From 66-474 sp963771735 (GTDB taxonomy: Bacteria > Pseudomonadota > Gammaproteobacteria > Xanthomonadales > Rhodanobacteraceae), in assembly GCA_963771735.1 (NCBI GenBank), contig CAVYUN010000001.1, positions 754,858 to 818,857 of the forward strand: 64,000 bases of DNA, read 5' to 3'. The translations under genes were made by a program, and so were the position numbers. The notes below the pieces were generated by a model. That model made no database searches, had not been told where the DNA came from, and saw only the letters and a program-made list of their open reading frames with translations. Positions 21,624 to 30,749 of this stretch are shown one piece after another; position 1 is the stretch's first letter; each line of letters opens with the position of its first letter.

Positions 21624-22151
21624 ATGCTGATCCGCACTGCCACACCGGCGGACGCCGCGGCCATCGCAGCGGCGGAAGCCGAAACCCAGCACACGCCGGG
21701 ACTGCTGGTCGGCTGGCCCGGCGAGATTCCGGTCGACGCCTACCGCACCAAGATCGAGAGGCTGGCAAGCGCGGGGCGCTACATCGTGGCCGAAGACGAA
21801 GGCGAACTGGCCGGCCACGCCTTCCTCGACCCGATGCCCATGCGCGCGAATGCGCACGTATTCCTGCTGACCATCGTGGTGCACCCGGGGCACGTCGAAC
21901 GCGGCGCCGGCCGCGCGCTGCTGGGCGATCTTCTGGATTGGGCGCAAGTCGATGAGCGCGTCGGCAAGGTCGAGCTGAACGTGCGCGCCGGCAACCTGCG
22001 CGCGCAGCAGCTCTACCGCAGTTTCGGCTTCACCGAGGAAGCGCGTTTCATCAAGCGCGTGCGACGGATCGACGGAAAATTCGAGGACGATCTCGGCATG
22101 GCTTGGTTCCCCGGCCGCGTCATGCAGGACGACGGGCGTACACTGGAGTGA
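21624..22151 (+). CDS. GNAT family N-acetyltransferase
   Basis: A 175-residue acetyltransferase beginning MLIRTATPADAAAIAAAEAE. The acetyl-CoA site is LLTIVVHPGHVERGAGRALL, and the end of the fold is VRAGNLRAQQLYRSFGFTEE. The substrate is unknown; the layout resembles the RimI/PhnO group. An open frame 25 codons longer is not conserved. It is divergent from queE. Confidence 0.92.
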   Translation: MLIRTATPADAAAIAAAEAETQHTPGLLVGWPGEIPVDAYRTKIERLASAGRYIVAEDEGELAGHAFLDPMPMRANAHVFLLTIVVHPGHVERGAGRALLGDLLDWAQVDERVGKVELNVRAGNLRAQQLYRSFGFTEEARFIKRVRRIDGKFEDDLGMAWFPGRVMQDDGRTLE

Positions 22152-22203
22152 GCATCCGCCAAATCATCGCGCCGCGAACGCTGGCGCCCGACCGGAGACA
22201 GGC

Positions 22204-22629
22204 ATGCCGGAGGAAACCCAACCCGATCAGATCAAGATGATGCAGCGCCTGGTCGAGATGTCGGCCCAGCGCACGTACCTGAATGCCGAACGCAATCTGC
22301 TGGTGTGGATCCGCACCGCGCTGTCACTGATGATTTTCGGCATCGCGGTCGACCGCTTCGGATTGCTGCTGCGCCGGTTGCCGCTGCCGCCGCTGCGCGA
22401 GCACATCAGTCCCAATGCCCTTTCGACTTCGGGCGGCGCGGCGCTCGTCGCACTCGGGATGTTGCTGGCGTTGGTCAGCGGATTTCGTTACGTGGCCTAC
22501 GCGCGGTCATATCGCCGCACCCACACGTGGCCATACCGCCATGGCCCGAATTTCGGATTCGTGTCCGCCCTGCTGGTGGCGCTGTTCGGCATCGCCTTGC
22601 TGGTCATCATGTTCATGTTCACGGATTGA
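22204..22629 (+). CDS. DUF202 membrane protein (YidH-like)
   Basis: 141 residues with three hydrophobic segments. The family signature TYLNAERNLLVWIRTALSLMIF is at about 24-45, followed by GFRYVAYARSYRR, the typical DUF202 layout. The function is unknown. The gene follows the acetyltransferase by 52 bp on the same strand. Confidence 0.88.
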   Translation: MPEETQPDQIKMMQRLVEMSAQRTYLNAERNLLVWIRTALSLMIFGIAVDRFGLLLRRLPLPPLREHISPNALSTSGGAALVALGMLLALVSGFRYVAYARSYRRTHTWPYRHGPNFGFVSALLVALFGIALLVIMFMFTD

Positions 22630-22661
22630 ATCGGCGCACCACGCGACCAACCGGAGCCGAC

Positions 22662-23186
22662 TCACATGCGCACCGGTCCGGCCTTGTGGCACTGTTTGCG
22701 TGCGTTGCGAGCAAACGCCGCGCCAGCCTGATCGTTTCTCGCCAGTGCGATTTCGAGCACCGTCTGCCAGTTGCCGGCACACAGGCCGCCAACCTTGGAA
22801 CCCAGCGCATACGACCGTCGTGCGTCGGCATCCGCGGCCGGGTAGTCGCGCAACAGTATTTCGATTTCGGCGCGGAATTGCAGGATGTCCGGCGCGTCCG
22901 GCGAGAGTTTCAGCGCAGCATCCACTTTGTCCAACGCATCCTGGTACTTGCCGGTGTTTTCGTCGGCATGCGCTCCGTCGAGATAGCCGTCCACCGACGG
23001 ATCGCGAAGGGGCGTGACCTGCACCACGGATTCGTCCCGGTCGCGCGCGGCAAGGATCGCCTCGACCATCGCGGTCGGCGACGGGCGGTTCGTGCTTGGC
23101 GCCGGCAGCGGCGGATGCGAGCAACCCGCCAGCAACAGGACGACGCCAGCCGCACCCATCGCGGCGAGAGTGAATTTGCGGATCAT
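22662..23186 (-). CDS. Lipoprotein with a TPR-like segment
   Basis: 174 residues with a lipoprotein signal: MIRKFTLAAMGAAGVVLL and then the lipobox LLAG-C at Cys22. The mature part holds one or two TPR-like helix pairs (ENTGKYQDALDKVDAALKL and the segment after it) and two later Cys residues. Its position just upstream of the mrcB gene on the same strand suggests a cell-envelope role, possibly as a PBP activator, but that is only context. An upstream open frame to 23441 overlaps the mrcB end and is ignored. Confidence 0.82.
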   Translation of the reverse strand: MIRKFTLAAMGAAGVVLLLAGCSHPPLPAPSTNRPSPTAMVEAILAARDRDESVVQVTPLRDPSVDGYLDGAHADENTGKYQDALDKVDAALKLSPDAPDILQFRAEIEILLRDYPAADADARRSYALGSKVGGLCAGNWQTVLEIALARNDQAGAAFARNARKQCHKAGPVRM

Positions 23187-23214
23187 GCTGTGCTCCGTGA
23201 TTCGGCCGTCGCGG

Positions 23215-25546
23215 TCATGGATGCGAATTCGCGGCGGGCTGATCGCCGTTGGCATTGCCGTGGCCCCCGAAGATATTCTCGAGACGTTGCAGGTAGCAGT
23301 GATTCTGCACCGGTGGCGCGTAGCCTTCGATGAACGGATATTGCTGCGCGCCGTCGCACTGCGGCAAGGTGCCCTGGCCGGACGACGGATCGACCCAAGC
23401 ATATTGCAGGCCCTGGCCGAGCGAGGTGCCGAGCGGTGCACTCGGCAGTTTCCCGAACAGCTTCATCCACACCTGCAATGCGCCGGTTGCGCCCCACAGG
23501 TGGGTGGGCTGGTTGTCGTCGCGGCCCATCCACGCCACGGCGAGGCGATCGCCGGTGAAGCCCGAGAACCACGAATCGCGCTGGTGGTCGGAAGTGCCGG
23601 TCTTGCCCGCGACGTGCAGGTCGGCGAGCGGGGAATGGCCGACCGCGGCGGCGGTGCCGTACTGCGTGACCTGTTGCATCATCCAGCGCACCAGCTCGAC
23701 GGGCCTCTGGTACCGGCCCTTGCCGGGTTGCACAGCGTAGCGCTTGATGAGGTGGCCCTTGGCATCCAGCACGCCACGCAGGGTCATCAACGGCAGCGCA
23801 TGGCCGTCGTCGGCGATGAATTCGTACAGCTGCGCCAATTGGAACGGCGACACGTCGACCGCACCCAGCAGCAGCGACGGATTGGCCTGCACGTCCTTGA
23901 GTCCGAACGAACGCAGGAATTCGGCGACCCGATTCACGCCGAGCTGCATGCCCAGATGCACGCTGGCAAGGTTGTACGATTTGGCCAGCGCCTCGACCAT
24001 CGGCACCTCGCCGTGCGACTGGTGGTCGTCGTTCTGCGGGGTCCACAGCTTGCCGTTCGGCAGCCGCAGAGAGATCGGCGCATCGTCCAGCAGCGACGCC
24101 ACGTTCCAGTGCGCCGGATCGGCGAGCGCCATCAGGTAGTAGAAAGGTTTCAGGCTGGAACCGACCGGCCGGCGCGCGTCGTAGGCGCGGTTGAAACCGT
24201 GGCGATCGGACTTGCGTCCACCCACCATCGCCAGCACGTCGCCGTCGCCCGGATCGACCACCACCACCGCGCCTTCCAGGTCGTTGCCGCGCTTGCCGAG
24301 ACCATGCAGTGTCTCGTCCAGCGCCTGTTCCGCGTAGTCCTGCGCGGCCGGATCGAGCGTGGTGTAGACCTTGAGGCCGCCGTTGCGCAGCTGCTGGTCA
24401 CTGAAATCCTGCTTCAACTGCCCGCGCACCACGTCCATGAATGCCGGAAAGCGGTCGACTACCAGTTGCGGTTGCGGCGTCACGTCCAGCGGCGCGGTGC
24501 GCGCCGCCTTCCACTGCGCGTCGTTCAGCAGGCCGGTGGCGTGGAATGCGTCGAGCGCGACATTGCGGCGGTCGAGCGCGCGTTGCGGATTGCGACGCGG
24601 ATCGTAGTAACTCGGACCGCGCACCATGCCCACCAGCAACGCGATTTCCTGCGGGCGCAAGGTCTGCACCGGACGCCCGAAGTAGTACCAGCTCGCCGCG
24701 GCAAATCCGTGCACGGCCTGACCGCCCTGTTGGCCCATGAAGACTTCATTGCAGTAGGCGGAGAGGATCTGGCCCTTGCTGAAATGCGCGTCCAGCAGGA
24801 TCGACAACAGCGCCTCGTTGAACTTGCGCACCAGCGTCTGGTTGCGGTCCAGGAACAGGTTGCGCACCAGCTGCTGGGTGATGGTGGAACCGCCCTGCAC
24901 CACGTGGCCCGCACGCAGGTCGGCCAGTGCGGCGCGCGCGATCGAGGACAGGTCGATGCCGTGATTGTTCTTGAAGTCGCGATCCTCGACCGCCTGGATG
25001 CCCTCGACCAGCAGCGGCGGCAGTTCGGACAGCGTCACCACGATGCGTTCTTCCTGCTCGGCGCCGTACAACGTCGCGATGCGGGCGGGATCGAGGTGGG
25101 ACTTGTGCAGCGGCTTGTTCGCCGTGAGGTCGAGCACCGACTGGATGCGGCCGGACGCCCAGCGTCACGCGCACCCGGCGCGGCAATTCGCCGCCGATCG
25201 GGTCCATGTAGCCACGCGAGGCAATGATGAACTTGTCGCCGTCCGCGCTCCAGGTGCCGGGCACCTGCGCCGTCTTCGCGGCCTCGGTGTAGCCGGCCAT
25301 CTGCAGTTCGAGTTTCAGCGTCGCCCTGTTCATCGGCACGCCGGCCTGCAGCAACTGCGGACGTGCGTACACCCGTGTCGGCTGGGTGAAGTCGATCTCG
25401 CTGACGCGCGTTTTCACGCGATGATCGAGGACCAGCGTGTACGGCACCACGAAGCCGATCGCGAATCCGATACCAATGAAAATGGGCCAGCGTGCGAATG
25501 GCCAGGTCCGGGCGGTCACCCGGCGCACGCGCTCGAACCAGGACAA
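23215..25546 (-). pseudogene. mrcB: Penicillin-binding protein 1b (mrcB), one frameshift
   Basis: Bifunctional transglycosylase-transpeptidase for peptidoglycan. Order: N-terminal membrane segment (WPIFIGIGFAIGFVVPYTLV), UB2H-like domain, GT51 domain (EDRDFKNNHG and QGGSTITQQLVRNLF), then transpeptidase SxxK (GSSLKP), SYN and GKTGTS. The frame breaks near 25158-25160: an extra base in a CCC run separates the N-terminal 130 codons from the rest; removing it restores RVTLASGRIQSVLDL. All catalytic motifs are intact, so this is likely a sequencing error. The start is uncertain: TTG at 25546 is used here; ATG at 25669 is the farthest possible. Confidence 0.88.
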
Positions 25547-25636
25547 GGGTCTATCCAGCAGGGCGTCGGAGCAGTTTAACGGATAGCCGTGGCCGATCCA
25601 TGCGTACGCACGCGACGATTCAGCCGCGATTGCCCC

Positions 25637-25669
25637 ATGCAGTCCACGGCATTGATCCGCGGACTGCAT
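25637..25669 (-). terminator. Strong inverted repeat after the DUF3011 gene
   Basis: ATGCAGTCCACGG and CCGCGGACTGCAT form a 13-bp stem with one mismatch and a 7-bp loop, 12 bp after the DUF3011 stop and before mrcB. There is no T run, so it may act as an attenuator or mRNA stabiliser rather than a classical terminator. Confidence 0.5.
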
Positions 25670-25681
25670 CGACGAGCCGTC

Positions 25682-26224
25682 CTACCAACGTCGTATGACC
25701 CTGAACCGGCCGCCGCAACCCTTGTCGACCCAGATTCCGGCACGGTTCCAGCCCCAGTTGCGTCCCTCGATGCAACGCGTGTTCGAAGTCTGCCGCTCCA
25801 TCACCACGCGACCGCGCGCACCGACGTCGACCTGGCAAAAGAAATAGCGGTACTGCGGGCTGCCGCAGCCGACCACGAAATCGCGATTCCAGCCCGGACC
25901 CGGCCGCCATCCGCCGTGGTAGTTGCCCGGCGCGAACACACCGCCGCAGCCCTTGTCCACCCAGATCGCGCCCCGGTCGAAGCCCCAGCTCCGCCCCCGC
26001 ACACAGGACGCCTTCGAGGTCTGCCTGACGATCCGGGCATCACGCCAGTAGCCGGGCACGCGGCAACGCGCGAGCCGGTGCTGCGGGCTGCCGCAGGAAA
26101 TGGTCTGGTTGCCGTGAGCCGGATAACCCGGAGGCGGCGGGGGTCTGCCGTACGTAACCTGGGCGCTGGCCACGCCCGCGAACACCAACACGAAAGCCGC
26201 GAACATCCATCCGATCTTGCGCAT
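25682..26224 (-). CDS. Exported DUF3011 protein, two repeats
   Basis: 180 residues with a signal peptide (MRKIGWMFAAFVLVFAGVASA, cleavage after ASA). The mature protein has two copies of one module, each with C-GSPQ-R at the start, R-I/V-RQTS in the middle and GRxWG-xxxGIWVDKGCGGxF at the end; the cysteines suggest disulfides. DUF3011 proteins are exported and of unknown function. It lies upstream of mrcB on the same strand. Confidence 0.9.
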   Translation of the reverse strand: MRKIGWMFAAFVLVFAGVASAQVTYGRPPPPPGYPAHGNQTISCGSPQHRLARCRVPGYWRDARIVRQTSKASCVRGRSWGFDRGAIWVDKGCGGVFAPGNYHGGWRPGPGWNRDFVVGCGSPQYRYFFCQVDVGARGRVVMERQTSNTRCIEGRNWGWNRAGIWVDKGCGGRFRVIRRW

Positions 26225-26310
26225 GACATGCCCTCCCGTTTGGTAGAGCCAGTTTCCCTATCGGCAACTTTACGCTGGCTGGCACCGCATCATGGCACGA
26301 AAAGCACGGT

Positions 26311-26652
26311 TCAGTCCCCTGCCGCCTTCGCGGTTTTTTCGGCCACTGCGGGCTTGGCCGGTTCCTTGGCGGCCGCCTTGGCAGGTTCGGCCGGCTTGTC
26401 ACCGGATGCCGGTGCCTTGTCCGCACCCTTGCCGGCATCGCCCGCGAGGTTGTGTTTCTTTTCCTTGTCGGATTTGAAGTCGGTTTCGTACCAGCCGCTG
26501 CCCGCCAGACGGAACGCGGGCGCGGTCACCTGCTTGTGCACGGTATCGTGCTTGCCGCAATGCGGGCAGGTGTCCGGATCGGGGTCGGAGAGTTTCTGCA
26601 GGCGGTCGAATTGCTCGCCGCAGGCATCGCAGCGGAACACGTAGATGGGCAT
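26311..26652 (-). CDS. FmdB-family zinc ribbon protein
   Basis: 113 residues. The N-terminal zinc ribbon MPIYVFRCDACGEQFDRLQK ... CPHCG uses Cys8, 11, 29 and 32. A WYETDFK segment, typical of this family, links it to an Ala/Lys/Pro-rich tail (AKEPAKPAVAEKTAKAAGD) that is probably disordered. FmdB-type proteins are thought to be regulators, but the role is unknown. The ATG at 26652 is used; the frame extends 10 codons further. Confidence 0.9.
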   Translation of the reverse strand: MPIYVFRCDACGEQFDRLQKLSDPDPDTCPHCGKHDTVHKQVTAPAFRLAGSGWYETDFKSDKEKKHNLAGDAGKGADKAPASGDKPAEPAKAAAKEPAKPAVAEKTAKAAGD

Positions 26653-26772
26653 CGTTCGCAAAGCCTGGAATGGATCGCGCAATGATACGCCACCGGACGC
26701 CGATTGACGCGTCGTTCCGCGCGTATTCGGACATGCCGCTTATCATGGTGGTTTTACCGCACGGGAAACTTG

Positions 26773-27426
26773 ATGTATCCGGTTCGTTCCGCACACCTCG
26801 CCATCCTGGTCTCCGCCATGCTGCCGTTCGCCTCCGTCGCCCTCGCGACCGAACCGCCGTGCCCCGCCACGTGGCCGTCGCAACCTGCCGCGTGGGTCGC
26901 GCACATCAATGAAGTGAATCGTGGACTCGGCATCCCGCCCGATTACGCCGCACGCCATAACCTGGTACCGCTGCCCGAGGGGAAGCATCTGGTGCAGGCG
27001 CCGCGCGACGTTTACGGACGCAAGGTCGAGATGGTGGCGCCCGCCGCCGCCGCGTTGAAGCGGATGTTCGCGGTCGCCGCGCGCGACGGCATCAAACTGG
27101 AGACGGTGTCGGGCTTCCGCAGCTTTGCCTACCAGACCCATCTGGTGCGCGAAAAGCTAAACCGCGGGATGAACATCATGCAGGCGTTGAAGATCAACGC
27201 GGTGCCCGGCTACAGCGAACATCAGACGGGCTGCGCAATCGACCTGACCACGCCCGGCGTGCCGGCTGCCGACGTCAGCTTCGGCGACAGCAAGGCATTC
27301 ACCTGGATGCAGCAACACGCGGCCGAATACGGCTTCCACCTGTCGTTCCCGCGCGGCAATCAGTACGGCTACGAATACGAGCCGTGGCACTGGCGCTACA
27401 TCGCCGGCAGCGCGAAAACCCAATAG
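26773..27426 (+). CDS. D-alanyl-D-alanine carboxypeptidase, VanY type (M15B)
   Basis: Periplasmic zinc peptidase that trims peptidoglycan stem peptides. 217 residues with a signal peptide ending about VALA-TEP (26). The M15 motifs are complete: SGFRSFAYQ, SEHQTGCAIDL (His150, Asp157) and EPWHWRY (Glu203, His206). The ATG at 26773 begins a normal signal sequence; the longer frame to 26704 is not needed. It is followed by a dispersed repeat. Confidence 0.94.
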   Translation: MYPVRSAHLAILVSAMLPFASVALATEPPCPATWPSQPAAWVAHINEVNRGLGIPPDYAARHNLVPLPEGKHLVQAPRDVYGRKVEMVAPAAAALKRMFAVAARDGIKLETVSGFRSFAYQTHLVREKLNRGMNIMQALKINAVPGYSEHQTGCAIDLTTPGVPAADVSFGDSKAFTWMQQHAAEYGFHLSFPRGNQYGYEYEPWHWRYIAGSAKTQ

Positions 27427-27435
27427 TCGGTTAGA

Positions 27436-27540
27436 GGCGACTGTTGTGAAAGTCAGGCCACGGATGGCCGTTCTGGTGTCCGTGGCTCGGACCGTCACGC
27501 TGGTACGCTTCTCCAACAGGCGGCGATCAGGGACGATCGC
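27436..27540 (+). repeat. Dispersed intergenic repeat, copy 2
   Basis: GTTGTGAAAGTCAGGCCACGG near the left end and GCGATCAGGGACGATCGC at the right end (27523-27540) match copy 1 at 3496-3629. The right palindrome overlaps the last codons and the stop of the neighbouring minus-strand gene, so the repeat seems to supply the end of that protein. Confidence 0.65.
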
Positions 27541-28222
27541 ACGACAACGTGAAGTCCGTATATTGAAACCGCTCGTCGCGCAAATTCGAACCGCCGCGCT
27601 TGAGATGCAAAGGCGTGCCAAACAAAGGCCCCGCATGGCTCAACGTGTGGAATTCGCCGCGTTCGCCACAGGGATCGACGCCAGCGGGCAAATCGCGCAA
27701 CAGCGACGGGTCGTATTCGCGGCCGCTGAACGATCCATCGAGCTGCTGGGTATCCACGCATGTCAGCACCGCGCGGTGCCCCTGCGCATGGAATCTTTGC
27801 GACAACCGGTGGGTATCCGCGCCCCATAACGGGAACACCCCGGACCATCCGGATCTCGCAAGCTGCCGTTCGCGGTAATCGCGTACGTCGGCGAGAAACA
27901 GATCCCCGAAGGCGCAATGGCGGAGATCGGGCCAGCGCACGCGGGCTTGCCTCAGCACGTTTTCGTGCGCGGCTTCGTAGGCGGCATTGCTGGACGGCCA
28001 ATCGATCCTGCATTCGATCAGGGGCAGCCCGATGGCTGCAGCCTGCGCTTGCAGAACGTCGCGCCGGATGCCGTGCATCGAAACCCGTTCGAACGTAGCG
28101 GTGATCGTCGTGAGCAACGCCACGACCCGCCACGCCGGATCGTCGCGCAGCGCCGCGAGCGCCATCAGGCAATCCTTGCCGCCACTCCAGGAGAGCAGGA
28201 TGGGCTTCGGTACATCGTTCAC
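27527..28222 (-). CDS. DUF71 / diphthine-ammonia-ligase-like PP-loop ATPase
   Basis: 231 residues of the adenine-nucleotide alpha-hydrolase type. The PP-loop SGGKD is at 13-17 (LSWSGGKDCLMAL), with CAFGDLFLADVRDYRE and GEFHTLSHAGPLF as family landmarks. In eukaryotes the family amidates diphthine; bacteria have no diphthamide, so the bacterial substrate is unknown. Its position 15 bp after btuB (same strand) hints at a link to cobalamin uptake, seen in related genomes as well, but not proven. Its stop lies in a dispersed repeat. Confidence 0.88.
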   Translation of the reverse strand: MNDVPKPILLSWSGGKDCLMALAALRDDPAWRVVALLTTITATFERVSMHGIRRDVLQAQAAAIGLPLIECRIDWPSSNAAYEAAHENVLRQARVRWPDLRHCAFGDLFLADVRDYRERQLARSGWSGVFPLWGADTHRLSQRFHAQGHRAVLTCVDTQQLDGSFSGREYDPSLLRDLPAGVDPCGERGEFHTLSHAGPLFGTPLHLKRGGSNLRDERFQYTDFTLSCDRP

Positions 28223-28237
28223 GGCGATGACGGTGTC

Positions 28238-30091
28238 TCAATCACGACCGGGGTTCCAGCGCAGCGTCAGCATCACATTGCGTCCCGGCTGGTTGTAATA
28301 CCAGGCGGTCTCGTAGTTCTTGTCGAACACATTATTGAGCGCGAGCTGCAACTTCCAGTCCCGACCGACCTGCCAACCAGCACGCAGGTTGGTCAACGCA
28401 TAGCCACCCAGCGGATCCTGGTTGGCCAGGTCGTCGTAAGTGTGGGCAGCGACGTACCAGCTCGCGCCGATGCTGAAACGACCGAAGCCGCGGTCGACAT
28501 CGAAGCGCGCGCTGCGACGTGGACGCCGCGGCAACTGGTTGCCGTCGTTGAAACCCGGCGCGGAGTCGCGTGCATTCAACAAGGTTGCGGTCGCGCGCAC
28601 GTCCCAACCCAGCAGCTTGCCGCCCGCCACGCCTTCCACGCCGGTGATGCGCACGCGGTCGATGTTGGCGGGCAGGAATGTCGTGCCGTCGAAGGTGATC
28701 ATGTCGCGGATGTCGTTGCGATACACGTTGAGTGACCAGTGCCCCCACGCGGGCGTGCCTCGCAGCCCCAATTCGACATTGCGCGAGCTCTCGGGCCGCA
28801 AATCGGGGTTGCTGAAACCGGGGTAGTACAAATCGTTGAAGGTCGGTGCGCGAAACGCGGTGCCGTAACTCGCGGTCACTCGCAAGTTGCGCGCGAAATC
28901 CCAGCCCCACAACAGGCTGCCGGTGGTCTTGCCGCCGAACTGGCTGTTGTCGTCGCGGCGCAGATTGGCCTGCAGCGACTGCGCACCGAACGTGCGTTGC
29001 CATTGCGCGAACAGGCCGCGATCGGTGCGCGCATCGACGGTGTACGCGGTGCTGCTGGCCACGCTTTCGCGCTGCCAGTCCAGACCCGTGCTCAGCAGCC
29101 CGCCGGCCACCGCGATATCGGCCTGGAACGAACCCAGCGTGCGCCGGGTGTCGTAGTGGTCGACGTACACGCCCTGCAGGAAATCCTTGTCGAAATCGGA
29201 ACTGCCGCCCACCCGCAACGAGAGGTTCAACTTGTCGTTCGGGCGGAAATGCAACTGGCCGCCCACGACCTGCGTCACGTAATGCTCGGAATCGCTGAAG
29301 GTGCCGTCGTACTTGTCGAAGCCTTGCGTGCGCATCGCCAGCGCGTCCGCGCTCCAGCGAGCGTCGAACTGGTAGGCACCGTGGATCGTCAACGCGTTGT
29401 CATGGAAGCCGTCGCGATCCGGCTGGTCGGCAAAACACGCGGCGAAGACCTCGGCCGCGCCGACCCTGCACGCGTTGATGCCCTTGGTCTGGTCGTGCGT
29501 GGCCTGCACCGAAATCCAGCCCTTGTCTCCGGCCGCCGAGAATCCCGAGGACGCGCGCCAGTGCGACCAACTGCCGATGCCCACGCTCGCGTTCGGCGTG
29601 AACGTGCCCGGCGCGTGCCGCAGGAAAATCTGGATCACGCCGCCGATCGCCTCGGAGCCGTACAGGCTGGAGAACGGCCCGCGCACGATCTCGATGCGCT
29701 GGATCTGGTCGACCGGTATGTCCTGGACCGGCGTGGTGCCCGAGGTCGCGTTGCCGACCCGTATGCCATCCACCAGCACCAGCACCTGGTTGGCATTGGT
29801 GCCGCGCAGGTACAGGCCGGTCACCTTGCCGGGACCACCGTTGTTGCTGATCGCCATGCCGGGCGTGTCGTTCAGTAGATCCTGTAGCGACGACGGTTGC
29901 AACAGCTCGATCTCGGCGCGCGTGATCACGGTGACCGGCGCCAGCGTCTGGTCCTCGGTCTGCGCGGTGCGGGTCGCGGTGACGACGATTTTGTCGAGCG
30001 TGGTGGGAGCGTCATCGGCGAGAGCCGTGGCGGAAACACAGGTGAGCGCGGCCAGCACGCAGAGGCCGGGCAAATGACGATGCAATTTCAC
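28238..30091 (-). CDS. btuB: TonB-dependent cobalamin receptor BtuB
   Basis: Outer-membrane beta-barrel that imports vitamin B12 using TonB energy. 617 residues: signal peptide to about residue 25 (ATALA), TonB box region DKIVVTATRT, plug domain (VTVITRAEIELLQP ... IEIVRGPFSSLYGSEAIGGV), then the barrel ending NVMLTLRWNPGRD. Identification as BtuB rests on the plug sequence and on a cobalamin riboswitch 127 bp upstream. Likely followed in the same transcript by the PP-loop ATPase gene. Confidence 0.93.
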   Translation of the reverse strand: MKLHRHLPGLCVLAALTCVSATALADDAPTTLDKIVVTATRTAQTEDQTLAPVTVITRAEIELLQPSSLQDLLNDTPGMAISNNGGPGKVTGLYLRGTNANQVLVLVDGIRVGNATSGTTPVQDIPVDQIQRIEIVRGPFSSLYGSEAIGGVIQIFLRHAPGTFTPNASVGIGSWSHWRASSGFSAAGDKGWISVQATHDQTKGINACRVGAAEVFAACFADQPDRDGFHDNALTIHGAYQFDARWSADALAMRTQGFDKYDGTFSDSEHYVTQVVGGQLHFRPNDKLNLSLRVGGSSDFDKDFLQGVYVDHYDTRRTLGSFQADIAVAGGLLSTGLDWQRESVASSTAYTVDARTDRGLFAQWQRTFGAQSLQANLRRDDNSQFGGKTTGSLLWGWDFARNLRVTASYGTAFRAPTFNDLYYPGFSNPDLRPESSRNVELGLRGTPAWGHWSLNVYRNDIRDMITFDGTTFLPANIDRVRITGVEGVAGGKLLGWDVRATATLLNARDSAPGFNDGNQLPRRPRRSARFDVDRGFGRFSIGASWYVAAHTYDDLANQDPLGGYALTNLRAGWQVGRDWKLQLALNNVFDKNYETAWYYNQPGRNVMLTLRWNPGRD

Positions 30092-30217
30092 GAAACACTC
30101 CTGTCCGCGCCTGCCCGCGCGGTTAAGTGGGCGTCAAGGACAGGGGAAGGAGTGCGGCGCCATGCGCGATGTCGCATGACCCCGTGACACAGCCCGCCGC
30201 TTGTCCGGTAATTACCC

Positions 30218-30395
30218 GAAGGCCGGTCTCCGGGCTCGCGAGCGAAGGTTCGTCACCTCCCCGGTCCACGCCTTCCCGAGCCTGCGCTCAGTGGCCTCGT
30301 GTGGACCGTCTTGCTCGCCTACCGTTGCGGGGGCAGCTCCGGAATGGACGTCCATTTATCTGGAACGTCGTCACCGGATTCCCGTTTCAACCACC
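30218..30395 (-). promoter_or_regulatory. Cobalamin riboswitch upstream of btuB
   Basis: On the minus strand the order of landmarks is GGTTGAAACGGGAATCCGGTG, then GGAGCTGCCCCCGCAACGGTA, the B12-box-like GGCCACTG, and a final GCGAGCCCGGAGACCGGCC. These are the conserved pieces of the adenosylcobalamin riboswitch in the correct order and spacing. When cobalamin is bound it should lower btuB expression. Confidence 0.95.
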
Positions 30396-30558
30396 CGCTT
30401 GCGCGCATGGTCACCTTGGGGCGACGGACATCATAGACGATCGGTCCTAGGCGCGCCATGCGCAGAGACACCGTGAATGACGGGTTGTCGTCGAGTCATC
30501 CGGTTACACGGAGCCGAGCCGCGAATCGATGCGGTCACGATCCCGTGGCTCGGGATGC

Positions 30559-30587
30559 TTTACGGCGGTCGCGGCACGGACTAGGAT
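30559..30587 (+). promoter_or_regulatory. Possible promoter of the large adhesin gene
   Basis: TTTACG (30559-30564) and TAGGAT (30582-30587) are 17 bp apart, giving an mRNA leader of about 155 nt before the ATG at 30750. The rest of the 30396-30749 gap shows no gene; the leader has several GC-rich inverted repeats, for example around GCATCGCA...TGCGATGC (30596-30638). Confidence 0.35.
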
Positions 30588-30749
30588 CGCAAACGGCATC
30601 GCATCAGGGCTTCACGGGGTTGCGATGCCGGGGATCAGGGGATCCACGCCACAGCTTCGTTTCTGCGCGCGAAGCGACCTCCTGCATGCACCCATGCGGT
30701 CATCCCGCCGGGGGGACGACCACGTCCAATCGTTGCTCAGGAGAACAGC

